A DNA stretch of 64,000 bases from Rhodoferax sp. OV413. Its GTDB lineage: Bacteria; Pseudomonadota; Gammaproteobacteria; Burkholderiales; Burkholderiaceae_C. How positions within the stretch are numbered: the first letter of the stretch is position 1; each line of letters opens with the position of its first letter. A program made the position numbers and the translations under genes. The notes under the pieces are model-generated. The model saw nothing but the letters and a program-made list of their open reading frames with translations. It did not search any database and was not told the DNA's origin. Below, piece after piece: positions 36,792 through 45,435 of this stretch. Where the stretch lies: assembly GCA_945861785.1 (NCBI GenBank), contig CAMAWD010000005.1, positions 79,693 to 143,692 on the forward strand, given 5' to 3'.

Positions 36792-37921
36792 GCGGGGGCG
36801 CCCGGTATGGCCTGGCGCTCGGACAAGATCCCGGCCAGCACGGCCAGGGCATGGGCGGCCACGGCGGCGGTGTCCGCAGGGCCGACCTGGCGGTCGCGCA
36901 AGTCGGTGATGACCTCGCCCAGGTAGCCGTCGGCCTTCAGTGCGGCGATGTCGTCCTCCGTGGGCATCAACCGCAATGCAGCCAGATCGGTGAGGAGGCA
37001 GCGCGCCCTGGCTTCGGTGACGCCGAACGCGGCACGCAAACGCTGCAACCCAGCCAGATCGACGTCGCCGCTGACGACAAGGCTCAGCACATCGTCGGCG
37101 CCCAGGGCGGCCAGGCGGTCGATGACGGCCTGCACGTCGCTCTCCACCGCCAGTGCGTGTTCCCACGTTTGCCACCGGAAGCGCCCGGTCGCGATCTGTT
37201 CCACGCGGGGCTCGGCGCCGGGTGCATCGATCTCCACCAGCAAAGCAAAACCCGGCGCGTTGCCCTTGAACCGATCGGGCTCCGGCGTGCCGCTGTACCA
37301 GGTGCGCGGGTCCACCTGCCGGCAACCGTGCCAGTCACCCAGTGCGAGGTAGTCGAGCCGGGCGCGTGTGGCCCGGTCAGGCGCGATCGGATTGGCCGAA
37401 TCGATGTCCGGCGCCAGAATGCCCTGCACACTGCCATGCGCCAGCCCGATCCGCAACTGGCCAGGCACAGTGGGCGCACCGTCGAACCACGTGGTCAGGT
37501 CGTTGTAGGTGTGGCGCTGGGCCAGTGGCGCGGCCAGTGCCGAAAAGCCGAGCTCCGGAAAAGCCAGCACGCCGGGTTGCAGTGCGAGGTGCAGGTTGCC
37601 CGGGAGCACGCCCAGCCGCGCCGCGCGTGTCCAGACGCTCTCGGCGAGTGCAGCGTCGTGGTTGCCAGGGATCATCAGCCACGGGCCTGCAAACCCTTCC
37701 ATGGCGTTGAACAACTGGCGGATCGTACGGTCGGCAACCGTCTGGGCGTCGAACACATCGCCCGCCACCAGCACGGCATCGACCCGGTGTTCAACGGCCA
37801 GCCGGGCAAGGGTTTCGACCACCGCCAGGCGCGCCTGCGCAAGTGGCACGGCATCATCGGCCGGAAACTGGCCGTACTGGCGTCCGATCTGCCAGTCGGC
37901 GGTGTGGAGGAAACGGGGCAC
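36788..37921 (-). CDS. SbcD/YhaO-like metallophosphoesterase (DNA exonuclease)
   Basis: 377 aa from GTG at 37921; an ATG at 37957 would add 12 residues, but the conserved part starts RFLHTADWQIG. Metal motifs HTADW, AGDVFDAQTV, PGNHD and GLAHGS/LALGDWHG fit the Mre11/SbcD phosphatase core. A C-terminal ~120 residues form the cap and ATPase-binding region. First gene of the two-gene unit with the SbcC-like ATPase. Confidence 0.82.
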   Translation of the reverse strand: MPRFLHTADWQIGRQYGQFPADDAVPLAQARLAVVETLARLAVEHRVDAVLVAGDVFDAQTVADRTIRQLFNAMEGFAGPWLMIPGNHDAALAESVWTRAARLGVLPGNLHLALQPGVLAFPELGFSALAAPLAQRHTYNDLTTWFDGAPTVPGQLRIGLAHGSVQGILAPDIDSANPIAPDRATRARLDYLALGDWHGCRQVDPRTWYSGTPEPDRFKGNAPGFALLVEIDAPGAEPRVEQIATGRFRWQTWEHALAVESDVQAVIDRLAALGADDVLSLVVSGDVDLAGLQRLRAAFGVTEARARCLLTDLAALRLMPTEDDIAALKADGYLGEVITDLRDRQVGPADTAAVAAHALAVLAGILSERQAIPGAPA

Positions 37922-38021
37922 GGGGGAATCGTAGCACCGGCAGTGACCCGCTAACATCCAGGCTCACACTGAACGCACAAACTGTGTGCTCAGCGTGCAG
38001 ACCCAAAATCGATAAGCCACC

Positions 38022-39821
38022 ATGCCCACGTCCAACTGGATCTTCCGCCTGCTGCCCTTCCTGCGCTGGTGGCCGTTGCTCAACCGCCAGACCATCCGCG
38101 CCGACGCCATCGCCGGGCTCACCGGTGGCATGGTGCTGGTGCCCCAGGGCGTGGCGTTCGCCACCATCGCCGGCATGCCGCCCGAATACGGCTTGTACGC
38201 GGCCATGCTGCCGGCCATCGTGGCTGCATTGTGGGGATCGTCGTGGCACCTCGTGTCGGGGCCGACCACCGCGATTTCCATCGTCGTCTTCGCCACCATG
38301 AGCCCGCTTGCGTCACCCGGCAGCGCCGAATACGTGGGCCTGGTGTTGACCCTGACCCTGCTGGTGGGTGTCTTCCAGCTGGTGCTGGGGGTGCTGCGCC
38401 TTGGCACGCTGGTCAATTTTGTGTCGCACACCGTGGTGGTGGGGTTCACCACCGGCGCCGCACTGCTTATCGCAGCCAGCCAGGTGCGCAATTTTTTCGG
38501 CATCGACATAACGCGCGGCGCGTCGGTCTGGCAGGTGCTCGACGGCCTGGCGCACCAACTCGGGCAGATCAACCCCTACATCACCCTGGTGGCGGTGGTC
38601 ACCGTGGCTTGCAGCGTGCTGGTGCGGCGCTGGGGGCCGAAGTTCCCGCACATGATCGCTGCCTTGCTGGTTGGCAGCCTGCTCGCGGCGTTGCTCAACC
38701 ACTGGTTCGGCAACTCGCGCACCGGCATCGGCAGCATCGGCGCACTCAGCATTGGCCTGCCCCCGTTCTCGCACCCGGATCTCACGTTCGAGACAATCCA
38801 GAAGCTGGTGCCTATCGCCATGGCAGTGGCCTTGCTGGCGCTGACCGAGGCGGTGTCGATCTCGCGCGCCGTGGCGCTCAAGAGCGGGCAACGCATAGAC
38901 GGCAACCAGGAGTTCATCGGCCAGGGTCTGTCGAACCTGGTCGGTGCGTTTTTCTCGGGGTATGCGTCAAGCGGGTCGTTCAACCGCAGCGGACTGAACT
39001 TTGACGCCGGCGCCCGCACACCACTGGCGGCCATCCTGTCGGCCATATTCTTGCTGCTGATCATGCTGTTCCTGGCGCCACTGGCCGCCTACCTGCCACT
39101 GCCGGCGATGGCGGGCATCCTGTTTGTGGTGGCCTGGGGGCTGGTGGACCGCAAACAGATTGTGGAGATCTTCCACGCCAGCCGCGCCGAGACCGCGGTG
39201 CTGTTGGCAACCTTCGTGGCGACACTCACACTCGACCTCGAGTTTGCAATCTACATCGGCGTGTTGTTGTCGCTGATGTTGTACCTGAACCGCACCTCGC
39301 GCCCGCCGCTGGAGGACGTGAAGCCGGCCGACCCGCAGCACATCATGGGATTCAGCACCGACACCGGGCTGCCGGACTGCCCGCAGCTCAAGATCGTGCG
39401 ACTCAACGGCTCGATCTTCTTTGGGGCGGTCAACCATCTGCAGGAAGCCTTGCAGATGATCGACGAACGCAACCCGGCGCACCGCCATGTGCTGCTGGTG
39501 GCGTCGGGCATCAATTTCGTCGACCTGGCTGGCGCCCACCTGCTGGAACAGGAAGCGCGGCGCCGGCGGGCGATGGGTGGCGCGCTGTACCTCTTCAACC
39601 TCAAGAGCGAGCCGATGGAGATGCTCAAACGCAGCGGCGCGTTCCACGAGATTGGCGCCGACAATTTCTTCAAGCTCGGCGACGACGTGTTCCACACACT
39701 GTACCAACGGCTCGACGCGGGCATTTGCAGCGGCTGCACGGTGCGGATCTTCCATCCGTGCAAAGGGGTCAACGGGCCAGCGCCCAAGGCAGTTGCGTTG
39801 GCGAAATCACGTCCACACTGA
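38022..39821 (+). CDS. SulP-family anion transporter with STAS domain
   Basis: 599 aa. About 12 to 14 transmembrane segments carry the sulfate-transporter signatures DAIAGLTGGMVLVPQGVAFA and MPPEYGLYAA, then AYASSGSFNRSG-like NLVGAFFSGYASSGSFNRSG. The C-terminal STAS domain (~440-560) includes GSIFFGAVNHLQEAL and VDLAGAHLLEQEA. It probably imports sulfate, bicarbonate or a dicarboxylate; the substrate is not evident. Its last 53 bp overlap the convergent DUF4143 gene. Confidence 0.9.
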   Translation: MPTSNWIFRLLPFLRWWPLLNRQTIRADAIAGLTGGMVLVPQGVAFATIAGMPPEYGLYAAMLPAIVAALWGSSWHLVSGPTTAISIVVFATMSPLASPGSAEYVGLVLTLTLLVGVFQLVLGVLRLGTLVNFVSHTVVVGFTTGAALLIAASQVRNFFGIDITRGASVWQVLDGLAHQLGQINPYITLVAVVTVACSVLVRRWGPKFPHMIAALLVGSLLAALLNHWFGNSRTGIGSIGALSIGLPPFSHPDLTFETIQKLVPIAMAVALLALTEAVSISRAVALKSGQRIDGNQEFIGQGLSNLVGAFFSGYASSGSFNRSGLNFDAGARTPLAAILSAIFLLLIMLFLAPLAAYLPLPAMAGILFVVAWGLVDRKQIVEIFHASRAETAVLLATFVATLTLDLEFAIYIGVLLSLMLYLNRTSRPPLEDVKPADPQHIMGFSTDTGLPDCPQLKIVRLNGSIFFGAVNHLQEALQMIDERNPAHRHVLLVASGINFVDLAGAHLLEQEARRRRAMGGALYLFNLKSEPMEMLKRSGAFHEIGADNFFKLGDDVFHTLYQRLDAGICSGCTVRIFHPCKGVNGPAPKAVALAKSRPH

Positions 39822-41016
39822 ACGGCTGCTCGGCTGTGAGCGGCCAGCCCTGCGCCACGGGCGCGACCACGTAGGCATGGTCGAGCCGGATGTCCGCACA
39901 CGCCTGCCAAAAACCCCGGGTGGGTTTGGGGGCACTGGAAAACTTGATCTCGAAACCGACCTTCTTGCTGCCCAGTTCCACAACCACATCGAGCTCGGCC
40001 CCGGCTGCAGTACGGTAGAAGCCCACGTCTGCGCCTTTGGGCAGCAGCGCGCAAATCTGCTCGATGACGAAGCCCTCCCAGGACGGCCCCGCCATGGGGT
40101 GACCACTCAGACTGTCGACGTCAGGCAGGTTCAACAACGCGTGCAGCAGCCCGCTGTCGCGCACATACACCTTGGGCGACTTCACCAGCCGCTTGCCGAT
40201 GTTGACAAAGTGTGGTTCCAGCCGGCGCAGCATCATGGTGTCGGTCAACGCATCCAGGTAACGGGCCACCGTGGTATGCGATATACCTCCCAGGGACGCT
40301 GCGAGGTTGGAGGCATTGAACAGGGATCCATGCAGGTGCGCGGTCATGCGCCAGAACCGGTGCAGCGTTTGCGCCGGCACGTTGACACCCAACTCGCGAA
40401 TGTCCCGGTTCAGAAAAGTCGCGACAAAATCAGTGCGCCACGAAAACGACAAGGCATCGGTCGGCGCCGTGTAGCTCACCGGGTAACCACCACGCAGCCA
40501 GAGCTTCTGCAAGGTTTGCAGGGCCGCATCGCCCGTGCCTGCGCTGTCGGACATCACCTCGCCGACCTGCAAGGGCGTCAGCTCCAGGTAGCTGGCGCGA
40601 CCCGCCAACGACTCGGAGCTTTGCTGCAGCAGCCGCCCGGATGCAGAGCCGAGCAGAAGATACCGCCCAGGCCGGCGCAGAGCGTCGATCTCCGGACGCA
40701 GCTGCGAAAAAACCTGGGGCACGTACTGCACTTCATCCAGCACCAACAGTTTGTCCCGGTGGGTCTGCAGGAAACCGCTGCCCTCGGACAACTTCTCGCG
40801 GTCACCCGGCAACTGCAGATCCAGGCTGATCGCATTTGGATGAACGGCTGCAATATGCCGCGCGAGGGTGGTCTTGCCAACTTGCCGCGGGCCCAGCAAG
40901 ACCACTGCCGGCGAAAAAGCCAGTTGATCTTTGACCGCTCCTGTCAGGGCACGGGGAAACTCGAACGACCGGAAATCACCATCGGCGCTTGAAATCATTC
41001 TTGCATTTTGACTCAT
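39769..41016 (-). CDS. AAA_14/DUF4143 ATP-binding protein
   Basis: 415 aa. Walker A GPRQVGKTT (42-50), Walker B LLVLDEVQYVP, sensor region YLLLGSASGRLL, then a DUF4143 C-terminal domain with a nuclease-like fold (GAELDVVVELGSKKVGFEIK). The family is widespread, often mobile and of unknown biological role. It is visibly less uniform in codon use than its neighbours and overlaps the end of the SulP gene by 53 bp on the opposite strand, which suggests late insertion. Confidence 0.85.
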   Translation of the reverse strand: MSQNARMISSADGDFRSFEFPRALTGAVKDQLAFSPAVVLLGPRQVGKTTLARHIAAVHPNAISLDLQLPGDREKLSEGSGFLQTHRDKLLVLDEVQYVPQVFSQLRPEIDALRRPGRYLLLGSASGRLLQQSSESLAGRASYLELTPLQVGEVMSDSAGTGDAALQTLQKLWLRGGYPVSYTAPTDALSFSWRTDFVATFLNRDIRELGVNVPAQTLHRFWRMTAHLHGSLFNASNLAASLGGISHTTVARYLDALTDTMMLRRLEPHFVNIGKRLVKSPKVYVRDSGLLHALLNLPDVDSLSGHPMAGPSWEGFVIEQICALLPKGADVGFYRTAAGAELDVVVELGSKKVGFEIKFSSAPKPTRGFWQACADIRLDHAYVVAPVAQGWPLTAEQPFSVDVISPTQLPWALAR

Positions 41017-41048
41017 GCGTGATCAATATACAAGGTTATTTCATCGGG

Positions 41049-42545
41049 TCACCGCGCCCTGAACTCCCGCCCCAGCGGCTTGAGGCGCAAGCCTGGCGCC
41101 AGGCGCGTCCACGCAAACTGGCTCGGGTCGGCGATCATCGGCCCTGGAGCGGCAGCCACAAGAATCTGGTGCGCGATGGGCGTGAAGTCAGCCCGGAAAT
41201 GCACCGAACTCTTGTTGACCAGGATCGCCTGTTCCGTCGGTTCTATGCCGACAAACCGGAACAGCGCCTGGTCGGCCAATTGCGTCTTGTGGGTGCACAC
41301 GACCACCCGCACGCCATCGATCGAAAGGCAGGCGCTGGGCCCCAGCACCATCGTCGCCCCGCGCGAGAAGGGCCCGTTGCACAACACCCGTCCATCCGAC
41401 AGCGCTTCGACGCGGAAAGTCGCGTGCAATGGGGCATCGCCGGGCACGCCGGACTTGCCGCCGAGGCCCAGCGTGATGCTGCGGCCCACGCCGGCAGCAT
41501 GGGCCGCCAGAGCGGCCGCAGGATCGACCATCAGGCCCAGCGCGGCACGTCTGGCGCCGCAGGCCAGCAGTGCGCGCAACATGCCCGTGGTATCGGAATT
41601 GCCGCCGGCGCCGGGGTTGTCCTGCGTGTCGGCAATCACCACCGGACGGGACGCACCCAGCGCCAGCCGCATCGCCTCGCGCACTGCAGCCTCTGGCTCC
41701 AGCACCTGCAGGTCGAACTGCGCCTCGCATGCATCGACGAGCCTGGCCAAAGCGTCGGCTGCGGCATCGGCACTTCCCGCGCTGCGGCCATACGCAAACA
41801 CCGCCGGCCCGCACTCCGGGAAGTCGGCTGCCGGAAAGCCAGGTGTGAACGACAGCGTAGGCACATCGTGCGACTCCAGCGCGGCCAGGGCCGCATAGAT
41901 TGCGCGGGCTGGCTCCAGGTCGGTGCTTTGCGACGACAGCGGGATCAGGAAAGGCACGCGCCGCACCGCCACTGCGGGCCTGGGCATGCCATCGGAGCGT
42001 TGCGCCAGCAGGTAGGCCACCCGTGCGCCGGTGTCGGCCATGTCGACATGCGGATAGGTGCGGTAGGCGACCAGGGTGTCCGCGCACTCCAGCATCTGCC
42101 GGGTCATGTTGGCGTGCAGGTCCAGGCTGGCGACGATCGGGGTCTGCGGCCCCACCACGCGCCGCACCCGTGCCAGCAACTCGCCCTCGCCGTCGTCCAG
42201 GTGTTCTGTGACCATTGCGCCGTGCAGGTCGAGATAGACCGCATCGGGTTGCGCGTCGCGGATGCCGTCGACGATCATCGTCGCGATGCGCTCAAAGGCA
42301 TCCTGCGTCACATGGGCGGATGGCTCACAGGATGCCCATGCGGTTGGCACCAGTTGGTGGCGCGACCCCTTCATCTGGGCGATGAAACCGGCGATCGGAA
42401 GGTTGCGCGCCACCATGGTGTCGAGAATGTCGCCGCCGCGCCGCAGGCCGGGCCACCCGCCATCGCGTGAAAAGTCCTCGAACGTCGCCTTGCTAGGCGC
42501 GAAGGTGTTGGTCTCGTGCTGAAAACCACCGATGGCGATGCGCAT
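41049..42545 (-). CDS. M81-family (MlrC-like) metallopeptidase
   Basis: 498 aa. MRIAIGGFQHETNTFAPSKA is the family N-terminus; LDLHGAMVTEHLDDGEGELL and SLDLHANMT supply likely zinc ligands, and DTQDNPGAGGNSDTTGML is highly conserved. MlrC of microcystin-degrading bacteria is the best-studied relative, but most homologues act on unknown peptides or cyclic amides. Start at 42545 is set by the conserved N-terminus. Confidence 0.88.
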   Translation of the reverse strand: MRIAIGGFQHETNTFAPSKATFEDFSRDGGWPGLRRGGDILDTMVARNLPIAGFIAQMKGSRHQLVPTAWASCEPSAHVTQDAFERIATMIVDGIRDAQPDAVYLDLHGAMVTEHLDDGEGELLARVRRVVGPQTPIVASLDLHANMTRQMLECADTLVAYRTYPHVDMADTGARVAYLLAQRSDGMPRPAVAVRRVPFLIPLSSQSTDLEPARAIYAALAALESHDVPTLSFTPGFPAADFPECGPAVFAYGRSAGSADAAADALARLVDACEAQFDLQVLEPEAAVREAMRLALGASRPVVIADTQDNPGAGGNSDTTGMLRALLACGARRAALGLMVDPAAALAAHAAGVGRSITLGLGGKSGVPGDAPLHATFRVEALSDGRVLCNGPFSRGATMVLGPSACLSIDGVRVVVCTHKTQLADQALFRFVGIEPTEQAILVNKSSVHFRADFTPIAHQILVAAAPGPMIADPSQFAWTRLAPGLRLKPLGREFRAR

Positions 42546-42687
42546 GTTCGGGTCTGCCTTTGGGTTGGGGAATGGATCGACAAGCCGCCCGCTGTACGGG
42601 GGCTTTGCGCGGGAGCCTCCATCATAGGCGTGCGACGGCGCCGGCCACCCGCGCAGCGCCCGCCAAGAGTGCGGGCGCTGCGCGGGC

Positions 42688-42719
42688 AGGGAATGACCCG
42701 ATAATCGCGGCCATTCCCT
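42688..42719. promoter_or_regulatory. Dyad around a GATAAT box upstream of the murA-like gene
   Basis: AGGGAATG (42688-42695) and CATTCCCT (42712-42719) form a perfect 8-bp inverted repeat around GATAAT (42699-42704). It lies 116 bp before the murA-like ATG and may be a promoter/operator; no good -35 is seen. Confidence 0.3.
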
Positions 42720-42835
42720 CACCGCATTTTGCGGGCAACCGGGCCCTGCCATCCGGCTGGGCCACATGCCGATCGGCCGACGCGGCCCCGTAACGAAAGC
42801 GCCTGGGCACCCTCCAGTCACGAAACACACGAAAC

Positions 42836-44113
42836 ATGTCTACATTCGAAATCGAAGGCGGCGTGCCGCTGCGCGGCACGGTGCGTGCCTCGGGAAACAA
42901 GAACGCAATCCTGCCGATGATCGCGGCCTGCATCCTGACCGACCAGGAGGTGGTGCTCGAGAACGTGCCCGACATCATCGATGCGCGCCACATGCTCGAG
43001 CTGATCACCGAGATCGGCGGGCGTGTCGAGCGCAGCGGCGAGCGCGTAAGTATCCAGGTCGCCAGCGTCAAGACCAGCGAGATCAGCCGCGCCTTGTGCA
43101 ACAAAGTGCGCACTTCCATCATGTGCGTGGCGCCCCTGCTGCACCGCACGGGCAAAGCCACCGTCTACCCACCCGGCGGCGACGTGATCGGCCGGCGCCG
43201 GCTCGACACCCACTTCTACGGCTTGCAAAAACTCGGCGCCACGGTCACCATCAACGGCAGTTACGACTTCGCCATGCACGGGCCGCTGACCGGCGCAGAA
43301 ATGTTCTTCGATGAACCCTCGGTGACCGGCACCGAACACGTGCTGATGGCCGCCGTGGTAAGCCAGGGGCAGACGCTCATGCGCAACGCGGCTTGCGAGC
43401 CGCATGTGCAGGATCTGGCCCACATGCTCAATGCCATGGGCGCGCGGATCAGCGGCATCGGCACCAACCTGCTGACGATCGAGGGCGTGCCTTCGCTGCA
43501 TGGCACCACGCACCGGGTCTGCCACGACCATGTGGAGGCCTCCTCCTACCTGGCACTGGCCGCCGCTACCGGCGGCGAGATCAAGGTCGAGGGCACCGAT
43601 CTGCATGCCTACTGGATGACCCGGCGCGTGTTCAATACCCTGGGCGTGAAGATCGAGCTGCACAAGGACCACATCAGCCTGTCGGGCAACCAGGAGCTGC
43701 ACGTGGCGCGGGACTACGATGGCTCGATCCCGGTGATCGGCGACGGGCCCTGGCCGCAGTTCGCCACCGACCAGATGAGCTGCATGATCACGCTGGCCAC
43801 GCAGGTCACCGGCAATGTGTTGTTCTTCGAGAAAATGTTCGAGTCGCGCCTGTATTTTGTGGACCGCCTGATCAGCATGGGGGCCAACGCGGTGGTGTGC
43901 GACCCGCACCGGGTGCTGATCAGCGGGCGCTCCAAACTCACCGCCACCACGCTGACCTCCCCCGACATCCGCGCCGGCATGGCGCTGCTGGGTGCGGCGC
44001 TCTGTGCCTCGGGCAAATCCACGGTGCAGAACGCGAACATGATCGAGCGGGGGTATGAAAGGATCGAGGAGAAGCTGCTGGGGCTGGGGGCGAGGATCAC
44101 GCGGCGGGATTGA
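42836..44113 (+). CDS. MurA-like UDP-GlcNAc enolpyruvyltransferase with Asp in place of the catalytic Cys
   Basis: 425 aa EPSP synthase-fold protein. Lys22 and Asn23 (GNKNA), Arg92 (KVRTSIM), the Asp in FATDQMSCM and the Arg in SPDIRAGMALL match MurA active-site residues. The position equal to Cys115 of E. coli MurA is Asp116 (PPGGDVIGRRRLDTH). Cys-to-Asp MurA enzymes in Mycobacterium and Chlamydia are active and fosfomycin-insensitive. The sequence is far from the usual betaproteobacterial MurA, so this is probably a paralogue with a related role rather than the housekeeping gene. Its 3' end is repeated downstream at 44850. Confidence 0.82.
   Translation: MSTFEIEGGVPLRGTVRASGNKNAILPMIAACILTDQEVVLENVPDIIDARHMLELITEIGGRVERSGERVSIQVASVKTSEISRALCNKVRTSIMCVAPLLHRTGKATVYPPGGDVIGRRRLDTHFYGLQKLGATVTINGSYDFAMHGPLTGAEMFFDEPSVTGTEHVLMAAVVSQGQTLMRNAACEPHVQDLAHMLNAMGARISGIGTNLLTIEGVPSLHGTTHRVCHDHVEASSYLALAAATGGEIKVEGTDLHAYWMTRRVFNTLGVKIELHKDHISLSGNQELHVARDYDGSIPVIGDGPWPQFATDQMSCMITLATQVTGNVLFFEKMFESRLYFVDRLISMGANAVVCDPHRVLISGRSKLTATTLTSPDIRAGMALLGAALCASGKSTVQNANMIERGYERIEEKLLGLGARITRRD
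43921..44090 (+). repeat. Direct repeat, left copy (3' end of the murA-like gene)
   Basis: Ungapped match to 44850-45019, offset 929 bp. Positions 43958-44019 are a 62-bp perfect match to 44887-44948; the flanks diverge gradually. Confidence 0.9.
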
Positions 44114-44228
44114 AGTCCATTCTTGCGCCGCTGTGTTGGCGGGATCGATCTCAACCGCGCCAGCTTTGGCCAGGATGTCAGCCTTTTTTTGAAGACAGAA
44201 GGCACACGGACTGTTACTATCGTGAGTC

Positions 44229-44516
44229 ATGAAGCCGTTCCGATGGTCAACTGCCAAGAATGACCTGCTCAAGCAGGAGCGAGGCGTGTCCTTCGAGCAA
44301 ATCACAGTCGCAGTGGAAACCGGTGGCTTGCTGGAAATCGTGCCGCACCAGAACCCGGCAAAGTATCCACGACAGAAAATCATGGTTGTCGATGTAGCAG
44401 GTTACGCTTTCCTGGTTCCGTTCGTCGAAGAGGAAGACAACTTCTTTCTCAAGACCATCATCCCCAGCCGCAAGGCGACACGCAACTTCATCGCGAAGGA
44501 ATCCGACGATGTCTAA
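44229..44516 (+). CDS. BrnT-like toxin
   Basis: 95 aa. The core FRWSTAKNDLLKQERGVSFE and the ending FLKTIIPSRKATRNF follow the pattern of BrnT-type (DUF497) RNase toxins, in the subgroup with NPAKYPRQKIMVV and FLVPFVEEEDNF. It overlaps the antitoxin-like gene by 8 bp, in the toxin-first order typical of brnTA. The gene is clearly less GC-rich than the flanking murA-like gene. The pair is framed by the murA 3'-end repeat. Confidence 0.75.
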   Translation: MKPFRWSTAKNDLLKQERGVSFEQITVAVETGGLLEIVPHQNPAKYPRQKIMVVDVAGYAFLVPFVEEEDNFFLKTIIPSRKATRNFIAKESDDV

Positions 44517-44835
44517 ACTTGATCGATACGAACTTGAAGTGCTTGAAGCCTACGAGTCGGGCAAACTGAAACCGATTGCGAGCAAGGCTGAACTACAGCG
44601 CATGCGCACGGCAGCGAGGGCAACAGCCATCAAGGACAAACGGGTGAACATTCGCCTGTCGTCTGCAGACTTGCTCGATATTCAGGCCAAGGCACTGGCT
44701 GAAGGCATGCCGTACCAAACTCTGATCGCCAGCGTCCTGCACAAATTTGTGGCTGGTACGCTCGCAGAGAAACAGTCGTCGGGTGTCGGTGCCCGGCAGC
44801 GCCGATCCCTCGCTCAGGCTGAACACCAACGTTGA
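44509..44835 (+). CDS. BrnA/CopG-type antitoxin
   Basis: 108 aa. KDKRVNIRLSSADLLDIQAK and ALAEGMPYQTLIASVLHKFV form a ribbon-helix-helix DNA-binding domain like that of BrnA/CopG antitoxins paired with this toxin group. Homologues usually end soon after HKFVAG; here ~20 extra residues (EKQSSGVGARQRRSLAQ...) run to the edge of the duplicated murA fragment, so the native stop may have been lost at the insertion junction. Confidence 0.75.
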   Translation: MSKLDRYELEVLEAYESGKLKPIASKAELQRMRTAARATAIKDKRVNIRLSSADLLDIQAKALAEGMPYQTLIASVLHKFVAGTLAEKQSSGVGARQRRSLAQAEHQR

Positions 44836-44849
44836 ATGTGTAGGCAGTA

Positions 44850-45063
44850 CAGCGGGCGCTCCCAGTTGACCGCCACCACGCTCACTTCCCCCGACATCCG
44901 CGCCGGCATGGCGCTGCTGGGTGCGGCGCTCTGTGCCTCGGGCAAATCGAGGCTGCAGAACTCCAACATGATCGAGCCCGGCTGTGAACGCATCGAGGCC
45001 CGACTGCAATCCGTCCTTCGCCCCGCATGTTCCCTCAGCTATTCCTTGCTGGAGCCAAGATAG
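44850..45063 (+). pseudogene. Duplicated 3' fragment of the murA-like gene (direct repeat, right copy)
   Basis: Repeats murA-like codons in the same reading frame (SGRSQLTATTLTSPDIRAGM, then ALLGAALCASGKS and QNSNMIEPG.ERIEARL) from 44850 to about 45019, then diverges to a stop at 45063. It lacks the first ~360 codons. The left copy at 43921-44090 is part of the intact gene. It may be the original gene end displaced by the toxin-antitoxin insertion, or a relic of a tandem duplication. Confidence 0.85.
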
Positions 45064-45077
45064 ACATTTAAAATGTC
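45063..45077. promoter_or_regulatory. Palindromic operator upstream of the Phd-like gene
   Basis: GACATTT-A-AAATGTC is a perfect 7-bp dyad. TGTCC recurs at 45074 and ~45083, and GGACA at ~45097 gives the inverted partner, all within 45 bp of the start codon. Phd/YefM antitoxins bind such repeats to repress their own operon. Confidence 0.55.
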
Positions 45078-45105
45078 CATCTTGTCCTTCTTAGTTGGAC
45101 ATGCC

Positions 45106-45426
45106 ATGACTTGGAATATCGCTCAAGCCAGACAACAGTTTTCTGAAGTCGTGCGCTTGTCAGTCCAAGAGCCGCAGGCTATTTACAACCGTGAGAAACA
45201 GGTAGCAGTGCTGATCAGCGCAGCCGAGTTCGAGTCCTTCAATCAGTGGCGCACCGCGCAGCAGGAGCCGTCTTTGACCGCGCAGTTTGGTGAAATACGT
45301 TCGGCTCTGCAGCAGGCAGGAACCAGAGATCTGCCGATACCCGACCGTGACACCGTTCAACGCCCCAACGCGTTTGTGCCAATGCTGGAAGCCGAGGGGC
45401 TGTCCCCTCGGCCCGCATCCAACTGA
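45106..45426 (+). CDS. Phd/YefM-type antitoxin, orphaned
   Basis: 106 aa. MTWNIAQARQQFSEVVRLS and PQAIYNREKQVAVLISAAEF are the Phd/YefM N-terminal dimer and DNA-binding fold. The C-terminal ~45 residues would wrap the toxin. The next frame, 9 bp on, starts as a VapC toxin but is cut off after ~31 codons, so the antitoxin is without an intact partner here. An upstream start at 45073 is possible but lacks similarity. Confidence 0.8.
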   Translation: MTWNIAQARQQFSEVVRLSVQEPQAIYNREKQVAVLISAAEFESFNQWRTAQQEPSLTAQFGEIRSALQQAGTRDLPIPDRDTVQRPNAFVPMLEAEGLSPRPASN

Positions 45427-45435
45427 AAGCGCGCG

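Noticed and set aside
34209..36926. A 905-codon open frame on the plus strand
   Set aside because: Antisense to the SbcC-like ATPase gene; Walker motifs and coiled coils are on the minus strand.
34128..41016. A defence island made of the SbcCD-like pair and the DUF4143 ATPase
   Set aside because: A SulP transporter separates them, they lie on different transcripts and no recognised defence gene is near.
42836..44113. Housekeeping murA
   Set aside because: The sequence differs strongly from usual betaproteobacterial MurA and carries Asp at the Cys site, so it was annotated as MurA-like only.
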